Source: Cristatella mucedo
Taxonomy: Eukaryota > Bryozoa > Phylactolaemata > Cristatellidae
Direction: 5' to 3'
Assembly (NCBI GenBank): GCA_009760855.2
Contig: WPIO01000022.1
Location: 2,361,001-2,425,000, forward strand
Length of the DNA: 64,000 nucleotides
Shown here: positions 34,961-46,003 of the stretch, in pieces
Layout of the letters: every line of letters begins with the position of its first letter
How positions within the stretch are numbered: the first letter of the stretch is position 1
Translations under genes and position numbers: made by a program
Notes under the pieces: model-generated
What the model was told of the DNA's origin: nothing
What the model saw: the letters and a program-made list of their open reading frames with translations, nothing else
Databases searched by the model: none

Positions 34961-35899
34961 TTGAAAGCAAGTTGTGCCTTTCTAGGTGATATTATTATTA
35001 TTATCTTATTATTATATTATATCATATATTATTATATTATATGGTATTATTATTTCTAGGTGATATTATTATTATTATTAGTAGTTAATTGCCTAGCTAC
35101 AACTTTTCTCATGGATTTTTGATTGAAAGAGAAGCGAAGATATTGATCGGTAGTTAGAGAACAACTCAGGGTCTGAGCCAGGTTGTTTTTTAAACGACTG
35201 TGGCTTTGAAAGCGGAATGAACTTGTGTTCCTTACGCCCTTTCAAAGGAGAAACTTATGGAATGGGCTACGGAAGGAGAGACTCAGTCAACGACATTAAA
35301 AAGAAGGGGCACAGGGAGCGAATCAGCCGGTGACGAAGTACGTTCATTGGTCTTTACCACATTAAGGTGACATGTAAAGATTTTCTCTTGCGCAATTCTT
35401 AAATTGTACGCAAATTGTTTTCGTAGACTTGCAGGTAAGTTAACCCCCGGTGAAAGGAAGAGGCATAGTATGCAATTCAATAAAAATGCACACGCCCGAC
35501 TTCTTGAACTTTATTTGCTTCAGTGTCTTTTGTAAGAAAGATCGAACCCTTTCACCCGGCTCTCTCCTGTCCTGACTGTCTCTCGCAACGGTCTTCAACC
35601 AACTGCTCAGCAATTTCAGTCAGCGCTCCATCTTCGCAGACCCGCCCATAAGCCCATAGTAATCTCAGCGTTTCTTCATCGTGTCGTCTCTTCTGGCGAC
35701 GCTGGTTTCACGATGGGCAAAGCCATATTTCATTAGCACGGTCATTTCTTCGGTTCCAGGATCACGATGAGTCAAACGTTCAGGCACGCACGTGCAGTCT
35801 GCAGGCCAAACAATAGGAGTCGCCGGCTGAAACGTCAGCTCAGCGCCTGCAACAGCTGAGAAGCAGACCGTGACGACAGGCTCGACTGTTTCTGAAAAC

Positions 35900-38155
35900 T
35901 GCGTTATCTATACGCTTTTTAGATACCGGCGCAAGTTCTTGTCCAGATATCAGCGGAAATGTGTTGCGAATGTTCTCTGTTAGGATAATTGCCACTTAAC
36001 AATCAAATAAATAAATAAATAAACAGCTAAAAAATTTCGCGCTCTGCATCATATTTTTGCCTGGAAAGGTAAAGTTTGGCCCAGCCGATTACACGTTCCG
36101 GATATAAACAAGTCTGTTGGGTCCACTGTACCGTGTGAGCGCATAATCCGTCGGTGGAAGGTTAAGGGGAACATTGGACCAATAGTAAACTTTAATATTC
36201 TCCGGGGCTAGGATCGGTCATGACGGTCATTAAATCCCGCGTGGCTTTCTTCAATTGTTGATATACTACGGCTGCCGTATATTCGATTCAGTCATCGGGT
36301 GTGCGACCGCTCACGCAAATACTAATGCATAACAATGGCGACGAGGATGGGATTCGGACAACACTCTGCGCGGATTACGGCAGGATCTGATAAGAGAGCT
36401 CCTCCAGCAACAGGGGATCAGAAAGACGTGCACAGACTACGTTAAAATTGCTGAGAGGATGAGTGTCAGCAGAAAAATGATTCAGAGGAGAGCCGACTAT
36501 GAGTTATTCTAATAAGCATCCTTTTGACTGAGGGGTATTCCGTGCCCAAGATGGAGGTAGCTCCGTGAACAACGGCGGATCTCCCGAAGCAGGACATTGT
36601 TGCACTTGTCAGGATTCTTCCTCCTCCTTCTGCCTCTGTGCCTGATGTTTGCCGCATATTTATTTTAACATCTGTAATAGCTTCGATACCAACTCTAGTA
36701 ACGAGACGAAATTTTTGCTGTCCAACTTGTCGGGGCCGCAAGTGCCTGTCTTGACGATTCCAGAGCGGCAGTTGGTGGTGGTGAAGTGGAGGAGCAGCCT
36801 GTGATGGCCTTCAAAGTATTGGCTTATGAGTCGGCTATTTTCAAGGCGGCAGAGGATGGTGTCCGTGAGGTGCGAGCACTCCGCGAAACGGCGCGAATCC
36901 ACGAGATGGCGGCCCGGAAGGCGCCGACCGGCGAAATCGCTCCCCGCCAGACGACAGTGGAGGTCCGCGATAAGGCACCTGCGTTGGAAGTCGTCGAGAC
37001 GGCGCCGGTGACAGGCAGCGAGACGGCTGCGACGGTAAGCGCTTCGATGACGGCAAGCTCTGCGACGCCGGCCAGGGCTGAGACGCCGGCGGGCGCTGCT
37101 CTGCGACCGTGGTCAGCGCTGGGACTGCGGTCAGTGCTGCTATGCCGGTCAGCCCTGCGACGCCGGTTAGTGCTGCCAAAACTGCTATTGCGGCAATTAC
37201 GGCCGGTGACGTAAAAGCAGTCGTCAATGCAACGGAGACATTCGACACTCGGATGCGACGGAAGGATAAGGCAGGTGTCTAATCCCTGGTAACAAGAAAA
37301 GAGAACTGGCTGTGCCCCAGCGATGGCGTAAAGCTAAGCGGCCTGCATAGCCGGCTGGTCGCCAAAGGCAGTGCTTTGGTGTGCTTCCTCTGAGCGGCGG
37401 ACAGGTAACCTCCATGCCAGCGAGGAGATTATTTTTACCTGCCGATTGACAATGTATGCTTTCTTTTGCTTTTGGCTTGCTTGATTGCCACTTCGAGCTT
37501 TATTGTGCTTCTCACAAGCCGAAAGATGCGCAGGTGGCAGGCTTCTCATGGGAAGAAAGGGTGCTGGGTCCGCTGAACCATGCGAACGTACTAAGTCGAA
37601 GAAGGAGGACAGAGGAGCCAATAGTAAACGTAGAGATTTTCCGGGTCATGAGGGTCGTTAGCTCCCGAGTGGCTTCGTGCAATTGTTAACATACTGTCTG
37701 CCGTATTGTCGATTCATTCTTCGGGTGAGTGATCGTTTTACTGCCGCGCTGTGACTGTATGGGCAGATGACTTTACGGCTGCAGGTTTATGGGCCATGCC
37801 GATTTATCGAGAAATGACATAATAAGGGTGATTCACCGCCTGGACGAGCAGCGGGCTGCGGGAAACAGGACGCTGAGGGGAAAGCGGCGTGACGCTGTGG
37901 TGTAACGCTGCGAGCGTTGACGGAATACACCAGCGTGGAAGCCGCCCTCGATGTCTGCCTTTTGTCTTTTGTGTACCGGCGCATGCTTGGAAAAATCACA
38001 GCGTCAGCTTACAGGGTGCGCAACCGCTCACAAGTACTCCGCGCTTACTTGGCAGCAATTGTAAAGCGCCTAGAAAGAGATTGAGCCCTGAGGACGCTTT
38101 ATTGAATATATTATTATTATCATCATTATTATTACTCATACATAACAACGGCATG
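35900..38155 (+). mobile_element. Remains of an LTR retrotransposon with diverged LTR pair
   Basis: Two direct repeats, 36110-36334 and 37555-37745, share blocks such as CCAATAGTAAAC, TGGCTT, CAATTGTT and CTGCCGTAT in the same order at roughly two-thirds identity. The first is followed at 36336-36346 by TGGCGACGAGG, complementary to the 3' end expected for a tRNA-Ser with acceptor stem GACGAGG, so it reads as a primer binding site. The right LTR has an extra ~260 bp and then resumes at about 38010 with GCAACCGCTCAC, a near match to the left LTR end. That part is split by a LINE A insertion. The frame FLDTGASS at 35925-35950, a retropepsin active-site motif, lies outside the left LTR and may belong to another copy. 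The interior has no intact pol. Confidence 0.6.
38043..38131 (+). mobile_element. LINE family A 3' end nested in an LTR
   Basis: GTAAAGCGCCTAGAAAGAGA followed by an ATT-rich tail, splitting LTR sequence that continues on both sides (TACT before, ACTC after). Confidence 0.75.
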
Positions 38156-38159
38156 GGCC

Positions 38160-38245
38160 GTTTTTACCCCGGGGTATAAAGTGGCCTAGGCTGTTCTTAC
38201 CCCGGGTAAACTCGGGGCGAGGTATACTCTGGCCTGCTACACCAC
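38160..38245. repeat. Palindrome-bearing short repeat, copy 2
   Basis: Perfect palindrome TACCCCGGGGTA (38165-38176), then AAAGTGGCCTAGGC and GTATACTCTGGCC. It shares motifs with 31177-31260 in inverted order. Confidence 0.55.
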
Positions 38246-41039
38246 CGCTCTCATATACCGCTGATTGCGAGTTGCTGAAGGCAGCGAAAATTACTTTCAG
38301 CTGGGGAAACATTGCCAACATTAGGGCCAGCCTTAGACAAGTGTGCACTAGCCAAATGAGTCCACGCATTTGCGACGTCACGCCCAGATTACCACTAAAA
38401 TTCCCTTCATTCCGGGCTTCTGGCTAGCGCCCGTAATCGTTGACTACTGGAGCATAACTCAACAGCTCGGCTGGTCTGTCGGGAACGGCACAGCTGCCAT
38501 ACCACAGCACTTCTGCCTGAGCTTTAGTGGCTTTGTGACAGGCATCGAATCGACTTAAAGATCCTTTCTCTCTGGCCTACAGGCCGCTTCACATGCTTCC
38601 ACCGCCCTATCTAGTAGACCGGCTCGCTCCTCTAGTCACGTGCTCTCGTACCCATCCTCTAGTCACGTGCTCTCGTACCCACCCCCCAGTCGCGCGCTCC
38701 TCGCATGTCTCTCCTTAAACCATGCATTAGACTGAAATCTACAGTAGGATGGTCTTCAGTTCGAATGCACCGAATGTCTTGAACTTGCATCCGGCTTCTT
38801 TAAATCACCTGCATTGACTAGTCCGATTTCATTAAATGACACTACTGCCCCAGCTCGTCGTGTGAGTCGGCTGCGACGATGCTCGACGCGGTGTGCGGGT
38901 TGGATGTGCTGTCAGTGGTTGACGTGACGTAGAGGAAATTGGGAAGTATTGTTAGTGACTGACGTGACAGGGGTCGCATGTCGCGGGAGGGAGTCCGTTG
39001 GGCGAGAGGGGCGAAGAGGCTTCGTTGTTCGTGCTCGCGTTCCTGCTCAGTGCATTGCGTAATGAACTAAACTCCAGGCGGCGCTGGTCGTCGTCTAGCG
39101 TTCGCGTGCTGCGCGCGACTGCAACGAACTGCGTAGTCGTCGTTTAAGTCTCAGCTGAAGACGCAGCAGTTCCGCGAAGCTTTCTCTGCGCACCCACGTG
39201 AGCCTGTCTCTCTTTTCTGCGTCCTTTGCGAGCCTTTACTTTACCTGCGCTGGATTCAGCACGCGCTACTAACTAACACTCGATGTGCTACTAACACATG
39301 GCCCGCAGCCGCGCCCCCCGGAATGTCTTCGTGTGTGCTTTTTCGCACTGAGGTAAGCATGTTACTTGTCTGCTTTCACATGCTTGTCTACGCATGGTAT
39401 CTTGGATTTAACATTACCGTCTTGATTATTGCTTCACTTGCAGCGATCAATAAAGCGCGTGGATAGAAAATTGTTCTCTCAGAGTGCTGTACAAAATGAA
39501 TGCGAGTTCTTGTCGGTACATAAGAAGCCGGCAAGGAACAACTGGAGTAGATTATCACCTGAAGTAGATTAGATCAAAGGACGCCCGAGATAAAGGCAAG
39601 CAGCGCAGGCAGACGCTCGACCGAAACGATCTTATTGGCCAGGGACCTACGCTACACGACCTCACTGACCTCGCTAACCTTAATCGACATCGGCGTTTCT
39701 CTTCTGAAATAGGACAGTTGATATGGCGCCCAATGTCGGAGTGGGCAAAACCCCTCTCCCCCACCCCGAGACTAGCAAGGCACAGTGAAATGTGTACAGG
39801 CTAAATCGGTTGACAGAGACAGCACCTGAGATCACTGCGGCTCCTCGATTGCATGCATTTCGAACGGAATATGTCGAAATCTACGGTTTAGACAATATGA
39901 GCTGGATATCTGCGGTGGTGGTCAATTACTTGTACTTGAGCGTAGAACTAGTAAGTTGTGCGCCACCAGGCTGGTGCTATACAGATGCGGCCCTCTGTGG
40001 CTGACAAATAGATTGCTCTAGATTAAAAGGAAAAGTGGACTTGTCATATTAATTATTGGCGTTCTTAATCGCTGCCCAAACAATTTACTAGCGTCGGCGC
40101 ATCTGTGCAAGTAACAGTGCTGCACTCGTGACTCGTGCGGCGACTCGTTGGCCGTGCTTCGAGGCGACCGTTGTAATTGTAAAGCGTCTGGAGCGGAGGT
40201 CAGTAGCACCCGTGCGCTGTGCTTGTATTACAGTTGACCTTAAGGTTAAGCTTACCCTGCAAATTACGCTGATTTAAGTTGCAAACTTTCTCACAATATT
40301 GAAACACACTGTTGAAGATTGAATTCGGGTTGCAAACCGTATTCGTGCCTGCGCCGACGAAACGTTACGTTTGGAAGACGGTTAAAGACATTCGCTGCCT
40401 TATAGTCGATATCCAGCGATCAGCTACGGAGTTTAAAGGATACACACTAACTATAGTTACTAAGCTGATACCTGTCGCTAGGAGTTTTACCAGGAGGAGT
40501 TATTCTAATCGGCCATTGCTCAATCTACTCTTACAAAGTCTGGCTCAATTTCCATGTTCGGGCCGCTCATTACCGCTCTGTCTCGATTCTTCAATTTTGG
40601 AAAATAGTAAAATAAAATAGGTTGCTTCAAGATTATTTTTTAGCTGATTTGCGTTGAGTGTGAATAAAGAAAATAAATAAATAAGAAGAAAAAGAACTTA
40701 CCGTGTAGACATGTCTATCTAGATGGCCGAATTTCTAGTGAAACGACCAATCTATGCTGACTTGCTGGACATCTTAGCAGCTTTTAATCAAATTGATCGC
40801 CGAATCCTTTTTTTGAGCTCCCTAAATGTCAACTCGTTTATGTAAGGAAAGCGCTAGGCAGCACTGTGCTAAAATGTTTAGATACTATCGCAGTGGGCGA
40901 ATTCGGAGGTCAATTTTTTTTTTAATAGGACACTCAGATTTCGTGCAGATGCTACAGGGGATATGCTGGCCGAGCCCATTTGAGGGGTAGGTTTTCCAAA
41001 GTCTAAGTTACACTGGGCTTTTCAATAACTAGCAATTTT
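38246..41039. other. Largely featureless interval
   Basis: No exon recognised. Weak LINE or SINE tail remnants at about 39440-39510 (AAAGCGCGTGGATAGA) and 40165-40200. A short tandem of CTCTAGTCACGTGCTCTCGT-like units lies at 38630-38690. Confidence 0.4.
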
Positions 41040-42232
41040 TGGTTTTATCGTCATTCACTTTGAGAAAGTTGCCGCCTTTTAATTTTATTGAACCGTATGC
41101 CTCACGGGTCCATTTTAGGTTCACTTGTTTTCAGTCATATACTTGCCCTCTTGCTGACGTAATCGCCAAGCGCAATCTGAGCTTTCACATGCATGCATAT
41201 GACAAACCACTGCATCTACAGCTTTGATCCTTCCCTACCTTCCAGCATTTCAAACTCACAGCTACCTCGTAGCGCGTACTGCAGACGTTAGCACTTAAAT
41301 GGCAATAACCTTCTCAAAGTGGATGGCTATAGTTATCCAAATTATATATTAAGCAATATATATATATATGCATATAATAAAACCAAATTATTAATTATGG
41401 GAAAACCTAGTGTTACTTGGATATTGGAAAACCTGCCCCTCAAAATGGGCTTGGCCAGCATATCTCCTGTTGCATCTGCACGAAATCTGGGTGTCCTTTT
41501 CCAAAGTGATCTTTCAATAGACGATCATATCAGCTTCCTAGTCTAGTCTGACTACTGTCACCTACTTAGAATTTAAAACTCGAGTTTGCTTAGAGGAATG
41601 TTGGCTCGTGTATTCGGGACATCCCATCTGCAGCACATCTGTAGCTCAAAGCTTTAGTAGCTCTCACGCTACGTGCAATGACAGTCGATGCAAAATTCGG
41701 CAGCTCTCGGCTTTGCTCTCGCGAGCGTCGCAAGTGCCACATTTGACAACTTTTAACTAATTTGCAGTTGGTCTCCATCAACCAGCCTATCGAATTCAAG
41801 ATTCTGTCAATTACCGGTTCGTCGTCTCCCCATTCTATCGCTCTGACATACCTTCCTAAATTACTTCCTGATCGGACTTGCCTTCGCCCCATCTGCTCTT
41901 CTGACTCGAATCGTTCAGCTGCACCTCAAACGAACGTGAAATCCCTTGGAGATCATTACTTCAGTTATCATTCTCCTAAAGCATGCAACTCACTACCGAC
42001 TGACATCAGGCAAGCTCCTTATTTGACGGCTTTCAAAACATGCGATAACCCTAACTATCGACTCATCGTAGTCTTTGCTCCATCCGATTTAAATGTCCTT
42101 TGTGTGACCTTTGTGCTCTGAAACTGTGCAGGTTATAAGTAAACAATTGAGATGCTTCCCTTCCAGCATATTTAAAATGCCCAGACGAGATTTGGTTCTC
42201 TCAGAACGCTATACAAAAATTATTATTCTTAT
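41040..42232 (+). mobile_element. LINE family A RT-to-tail fragment, ~1.2 kb
   Basis: In order: a decayed GVPQGSILGPLLF block, PLADVIAKRNLSFHMHAYD (YADD destroyed), NKTKLLIMGKP, SARNLGVLFQSDLSIDDHIS, TNVKSLGDHYFSYHSPKACN, then the 3' end and tail at 42232. Many stops. Confidence 0.8.
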
Positions 42233-42446
42233 TAGCTGTGCAATTACTGGGATTCTCTTCCGTAATGCCATTTAGGAAACTCTCCAACGAGGTCTTCGTT
42301 GAATTGTCAACAGCATTTGGTACTACAAATATCAGTCCAGAAGAGACAAAACACAGTTTCCGGTCTGAAGGATGAGGTTCTTGTATGTTTTTCATTTCCT
42401 ACATTCCCGAGAATGTTCAATACTGATCAGTTGCCATCTAGCAGGA

Positions 42447-42504
42447 CTGGGTGTAATTTAAATTATAGGACCCTCAAGGGTCCTACAATTTAAATTACAT
42501 CCAG
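42447..42504. repeat. Near-perfect inverted repeat, 28-bp arms
   Basis: Left arm 42447-42474 and right arm 42477-42504 pair with two mismatches around a 2-nt centre (CA). The core contains AATTTAAATT twice and GGACCCT/AGGGTCC at the centre. It could extrude as a cruciform or be a small foldback element. Confidence 0.9.
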
Positions 42505-42839
42505 GTGACCATTATACGAAGGTTATCGTAGGTCGTACTAATCCATAGTAGCCAAGGCCAAGTCTAGCTCCTATAAGAACACGAAGGAATAACAGATGCA
42601 CAATAGGAAAATACCGATGTCCATCATCAACCATCTTCTTAAAAGGTCCTAAGTCATTACCTTACGTAACGATCCTTGCGGTAATCGGCTGATCGTTTTT
42701 ACATCTTAGTCAGCTAGATAGACAAAACCAGAGAATCTATTCTCAATGTGACATTCTCCCTGGAGTCTTCAACCTCCGTTTCTCGAACTTTCTCAGTGCC
42801 CAACTACAAATCTTCCCGGTCTCAGCTGCCAGACAGCGT

Positions 42840-43030
42840 GAATTGCTGACATGCGAACTTGGATAACAGCAGACTTTGTCAAATTAAATGACGATAAAAT
42901 CAACTTACTTATTATGAGTAAACCGAGAATTAATCGGATACCGAAAAGAATCACCCTCTAAATTCGCTCAACGAGATCTCCTGCCGCTTCTGCATCGAAT
43001 CTGGGTTCCACATTCCAAAATGGCGAGAAA
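42840..43030 (+). mobile_element. LINE RT fragment
   Basis: Frame KLNDDKINLLIMSKP and ASNLGSTFQNGEK align with the DDK/LGV region of the other A copies. Confidence 0.65.
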
Positions 43031-43234
43031 TGACAAAACGTCCAAAATGAAGTAAGTAGCATTCAACTAGAAACGTAGGGACGACAGGAAAGAAATTACC
43101 AGTGTTACCTGTACGAGAGCAGATATGGTCATGGCCCAAAAATTTTAAACATAAATTCCACTGTCTGCAACAGGCAGAGCAAAAGTGCCAGTCTCTAGCA
43201 GTTTTGTCTTATATGTTTAAGGCTGGTCCAACAG

Positions 43235-43400
43235 CCTTGCTTATATAGCGGCAGAAGACATTTGTCGGCAAACACTCCCGCTTGTAATGGGCAATTAAAG
43301 TTACCTCCTGCCTCAATGACTCAAACTCACTACCTCGATTACCTTCTGCCGGATTGAAACTCACTACCTGGGTCAAGTGTGAGCATCTTACCCATGGGCT
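43235..43400 (-). repeat. tRNA-derived SINE family 1, decayed
   Basis: TATATAGCGGCAGAAGACAT body and CTCAAACTCACTACCTCG in place of the B box. An internal short duplication of the CTCACTACCT part is present. Confidence 0.55.
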
Positions 43401-43439
43401 AAGAATACAAGTTAAGGAGAGGGGCATCAAAGAAGCCAA

Positions 43440-43580
43440 GCTGGTTTGGTGAAGCGCTTAAGGTGCTCGTCCTGGTCATGGTCTGGCTGAGGTCGTGGGC
43501 TCGAGCCCCGAGGCATATGTGAAGCATCTGAATAGAGATTAGGTTCTCTTGGGGCGCTATACAAATGATATATTTTTTAA
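43440..43580 (+). repeat. tRNA-derived SINE family 2
   Basis: AGCGCTTAAGGTGCTCGTCC head, GTGGGCTCGAGCCCCGAGGC B box, GTGAAGCATCTGAATAGAGA tail ending in GGGGCGCTATACAAATGAT. Confidence 0.8.
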
Positions 43581-43953
43581 AGATTGTCTTAAGAGGTCCA
43601 GAGGGCACCATAAGGTTGAAACCGCTGACTAAGTCCAGCTAGTTGTGAGGGAGCTATGCCTTGAGAGACGTCGCTCCATGTAAAGATTTTGCTTTATAAC
43701 TGCTGGTAAACTTGGAGAACCTCCACAGAGCCTTCTTTAGCAAAGGGAACGTTTAACTAAAATTGTTGAATTTAGGACAAATATAACGGCCGTATTTAGT
43801 AGCCCCAATTGTAAGGGCTTTATGACTCCCCCCCCAGCCACTGCCGCCACTGCCAGTAGTGAGTTGCAGTAGATCAACCTGAAGAGAATCAGGGAGCTAG
43901 CTGCTTATCTAGTCATCATGGTGAATTGTTCACCGACGATTAATATATATTAC

Positions 43954-44089
<136 letters not shown>

Positions 44090-45559
44090 CTAGTACTATT
44101 AATCACCTTCATTATGAGTACTCATGGACGTTCGTGTTATGGCACCTCCAATTAATGGTGAAAAGTCACCTATTCCAGCAGAGCGTTTAAGGTTGATTTA
44201 GTAGGAAGGGTTGTTTTATCATCACGTAGTTAAGAAAGCAGCTGACTTCCAGAACATATGTAAACAAGGTAGGCGTTCAGTTTGTCGATCGCTGCAGTTG
44301 AGTCTGATGGCGGGAATGATAAGCATAGCTAGGTATCCCACCACACAGAAGGGATACTAGATGCGTCTAGTCCGAATTGCCTTCGCACGCGGTGATGCAA
44401 TGATCAAGAGAAGCAATGGATCGAACCCTGGAGGTGGTCACTGCGTGCATAGTTGCCACAGTTTCGTGGTTTCAGCAAGGGCAACACAAGGCAGACGCTG
44501 ACAGTTCTCCAAAGCATCGCATCACGGGGGCACGAGATCAGTCCTCTCACGCTCTTCTCCACACGATACATAGTTGTGCACAAAACTCCTGCACTCTCCA
44601 GTCGGTATCTGCATCAGCTTTTAAGATGCTTCTACGAATGAATAGCACTCAACGTTTGGATTCATTCTCTCCTCTTTGATGAGCCTAAGAAAATTGTGGG
44701 AGATCACACTATGCGTTTAATTATAATAAGCGATCGTTTATGCAATACACTGCTCGTGGCAGAGCTGGTCATTACTGGAAACGCATGCATGTTGCATGTT
44801 ATGCGTGCCAAGGAACAGCATAAGATTACAGGCAGAGGCAAAGCCAGGATTTTCATCTAGGAGGCCAGATCGGCAAGATTTTCATGTGCGGAGGCAAAGC
44901 CCAAAAGTCATAAAAAATTAAGAGTGAAAAAACCTTAGTGCTAATTCGACACGAACTCAGCAGTTGATCATCGAGTGGAAGTAAGACATGGTTTTGTCGT
45001 TGGTGATGGTCGGGGGGAGGGGAGGACGTAGGAATTGGGGCAGCCTAGGTCACTATCCAGTCCTGAGAGACAGGGGCAAATGCTCCTTGCCCCATGTCTC
45101 TGCCACTAGTTGTTCCAGGGTACTGCAGAGGGGCATGTTGGAAAAATGAAAATATTCCCGGTATCAGAAGACGACATTCCATTAGATAAACAAATGAATG
45201 TCTGAAGAATAAGTTTGCAGTGTAGGCACAGGTACCAGAATTATTATTTATCATGCAAAGGTAGTGCTTCATTTCAGCATGGCTCGTCAGTCTCACAATG
45301 ACATCGAATGCACAGTCACGTGGTGGCTCCATTTGATTTATCTTGAAAACTACTAAATCGATCACGTTCGCAGTAAAGGCCTTCTATTAAACAATCTTCC
45401 TTCCACAACATCAACTTAGTTATACTTGCTAGATTGAATGAATCTGCTATACAAGGCACTACGGACGGACCGCTCATGCTCAGGCCACGATGGCATAGCA
45501 GCATGTGGCATGCGATGAGGTAATTCAGCCCCAGTGGTAGGCAACACAGATAATATCTT
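44090..45559. other. No supported gene
   Basis: Short ORFs only. No polyadenylation signal for PCYOX1 was recognised here. Confidence 0.4.
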
Positions 45560-45648
45560 TTAGTTGGTTTCATCAGGGTATGGAAGCAAACAGCAAAGCG
45601 TTTCTCTGGCGAAATATTCGGAGGCGGTAGGGCATGGCAAGCGACTCC
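45560..45648 (-). other. Possible terminal exon following the 45858-45929 exon
   Basis: An acceptor (CTTAGCTGCAG above 45648) opens a frame compatible in phase with the 72-nt exon. It reads WSRLPCPTASEYFARETLCC and ends LLPYPDETN-stop near 45560. If spliced, it gives a short closed C-terminus. The evidence is only splice-site quality and phase, so confidence is low. Confidence 0.2.
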
Positions 45649-45857
45649 CTGCAGCTAAGGCAAGCAGAGGTGACACCAGTAGTCAGTCGATCCCACAAGG
45701 CACAGCACATTTTCTCGAAGCTAGCCCACAGCCTTGTAGGCCCAAGAATAATGCAACAAACAAGTCGAACGCCAAATGAAAACAGCACAAGTGTAGTATG
45801 AAAATAATTTAGCTAAGTTTCGTACGTATCAAAGTTGTACACAGAAATGTGACTTAC

Positions 45858-45929
45858 AACCATCATCTATAGCAAGAATGTTTTCAGTCACAGTAGCGGC
45901 ATTAAAAGCACGGAGACCATGTCGAACGT
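45858..45929 (-). other. Orphan internal exon candidate just downstream of PCYOX1
   Basis: A 72-nt block is bounded by a good acceptor (TTATTCTCTGCAG above 45929) and a perfect donor (GTAAGT at 45857). It is open only in the frame that reads VRHGLRAFNAATVTENILAI, then DDG. It begins only about 75 bp after the PCYOX1 stop codon, on the same strand. It may be an alternative 3' exon of PCYOX1, an exon of a gene in which PCYOX1 is nested, or a downstream unit. The peptide was not recognised. Confidence 0.4.
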
Positions 45930-46003
45930 CTGCAGAGAATAAGCACATCAACAGCCAATAGTAGAACAAGTTTACAGCTAGTAAAGAGCATATAGTTCTT
46001 TAC

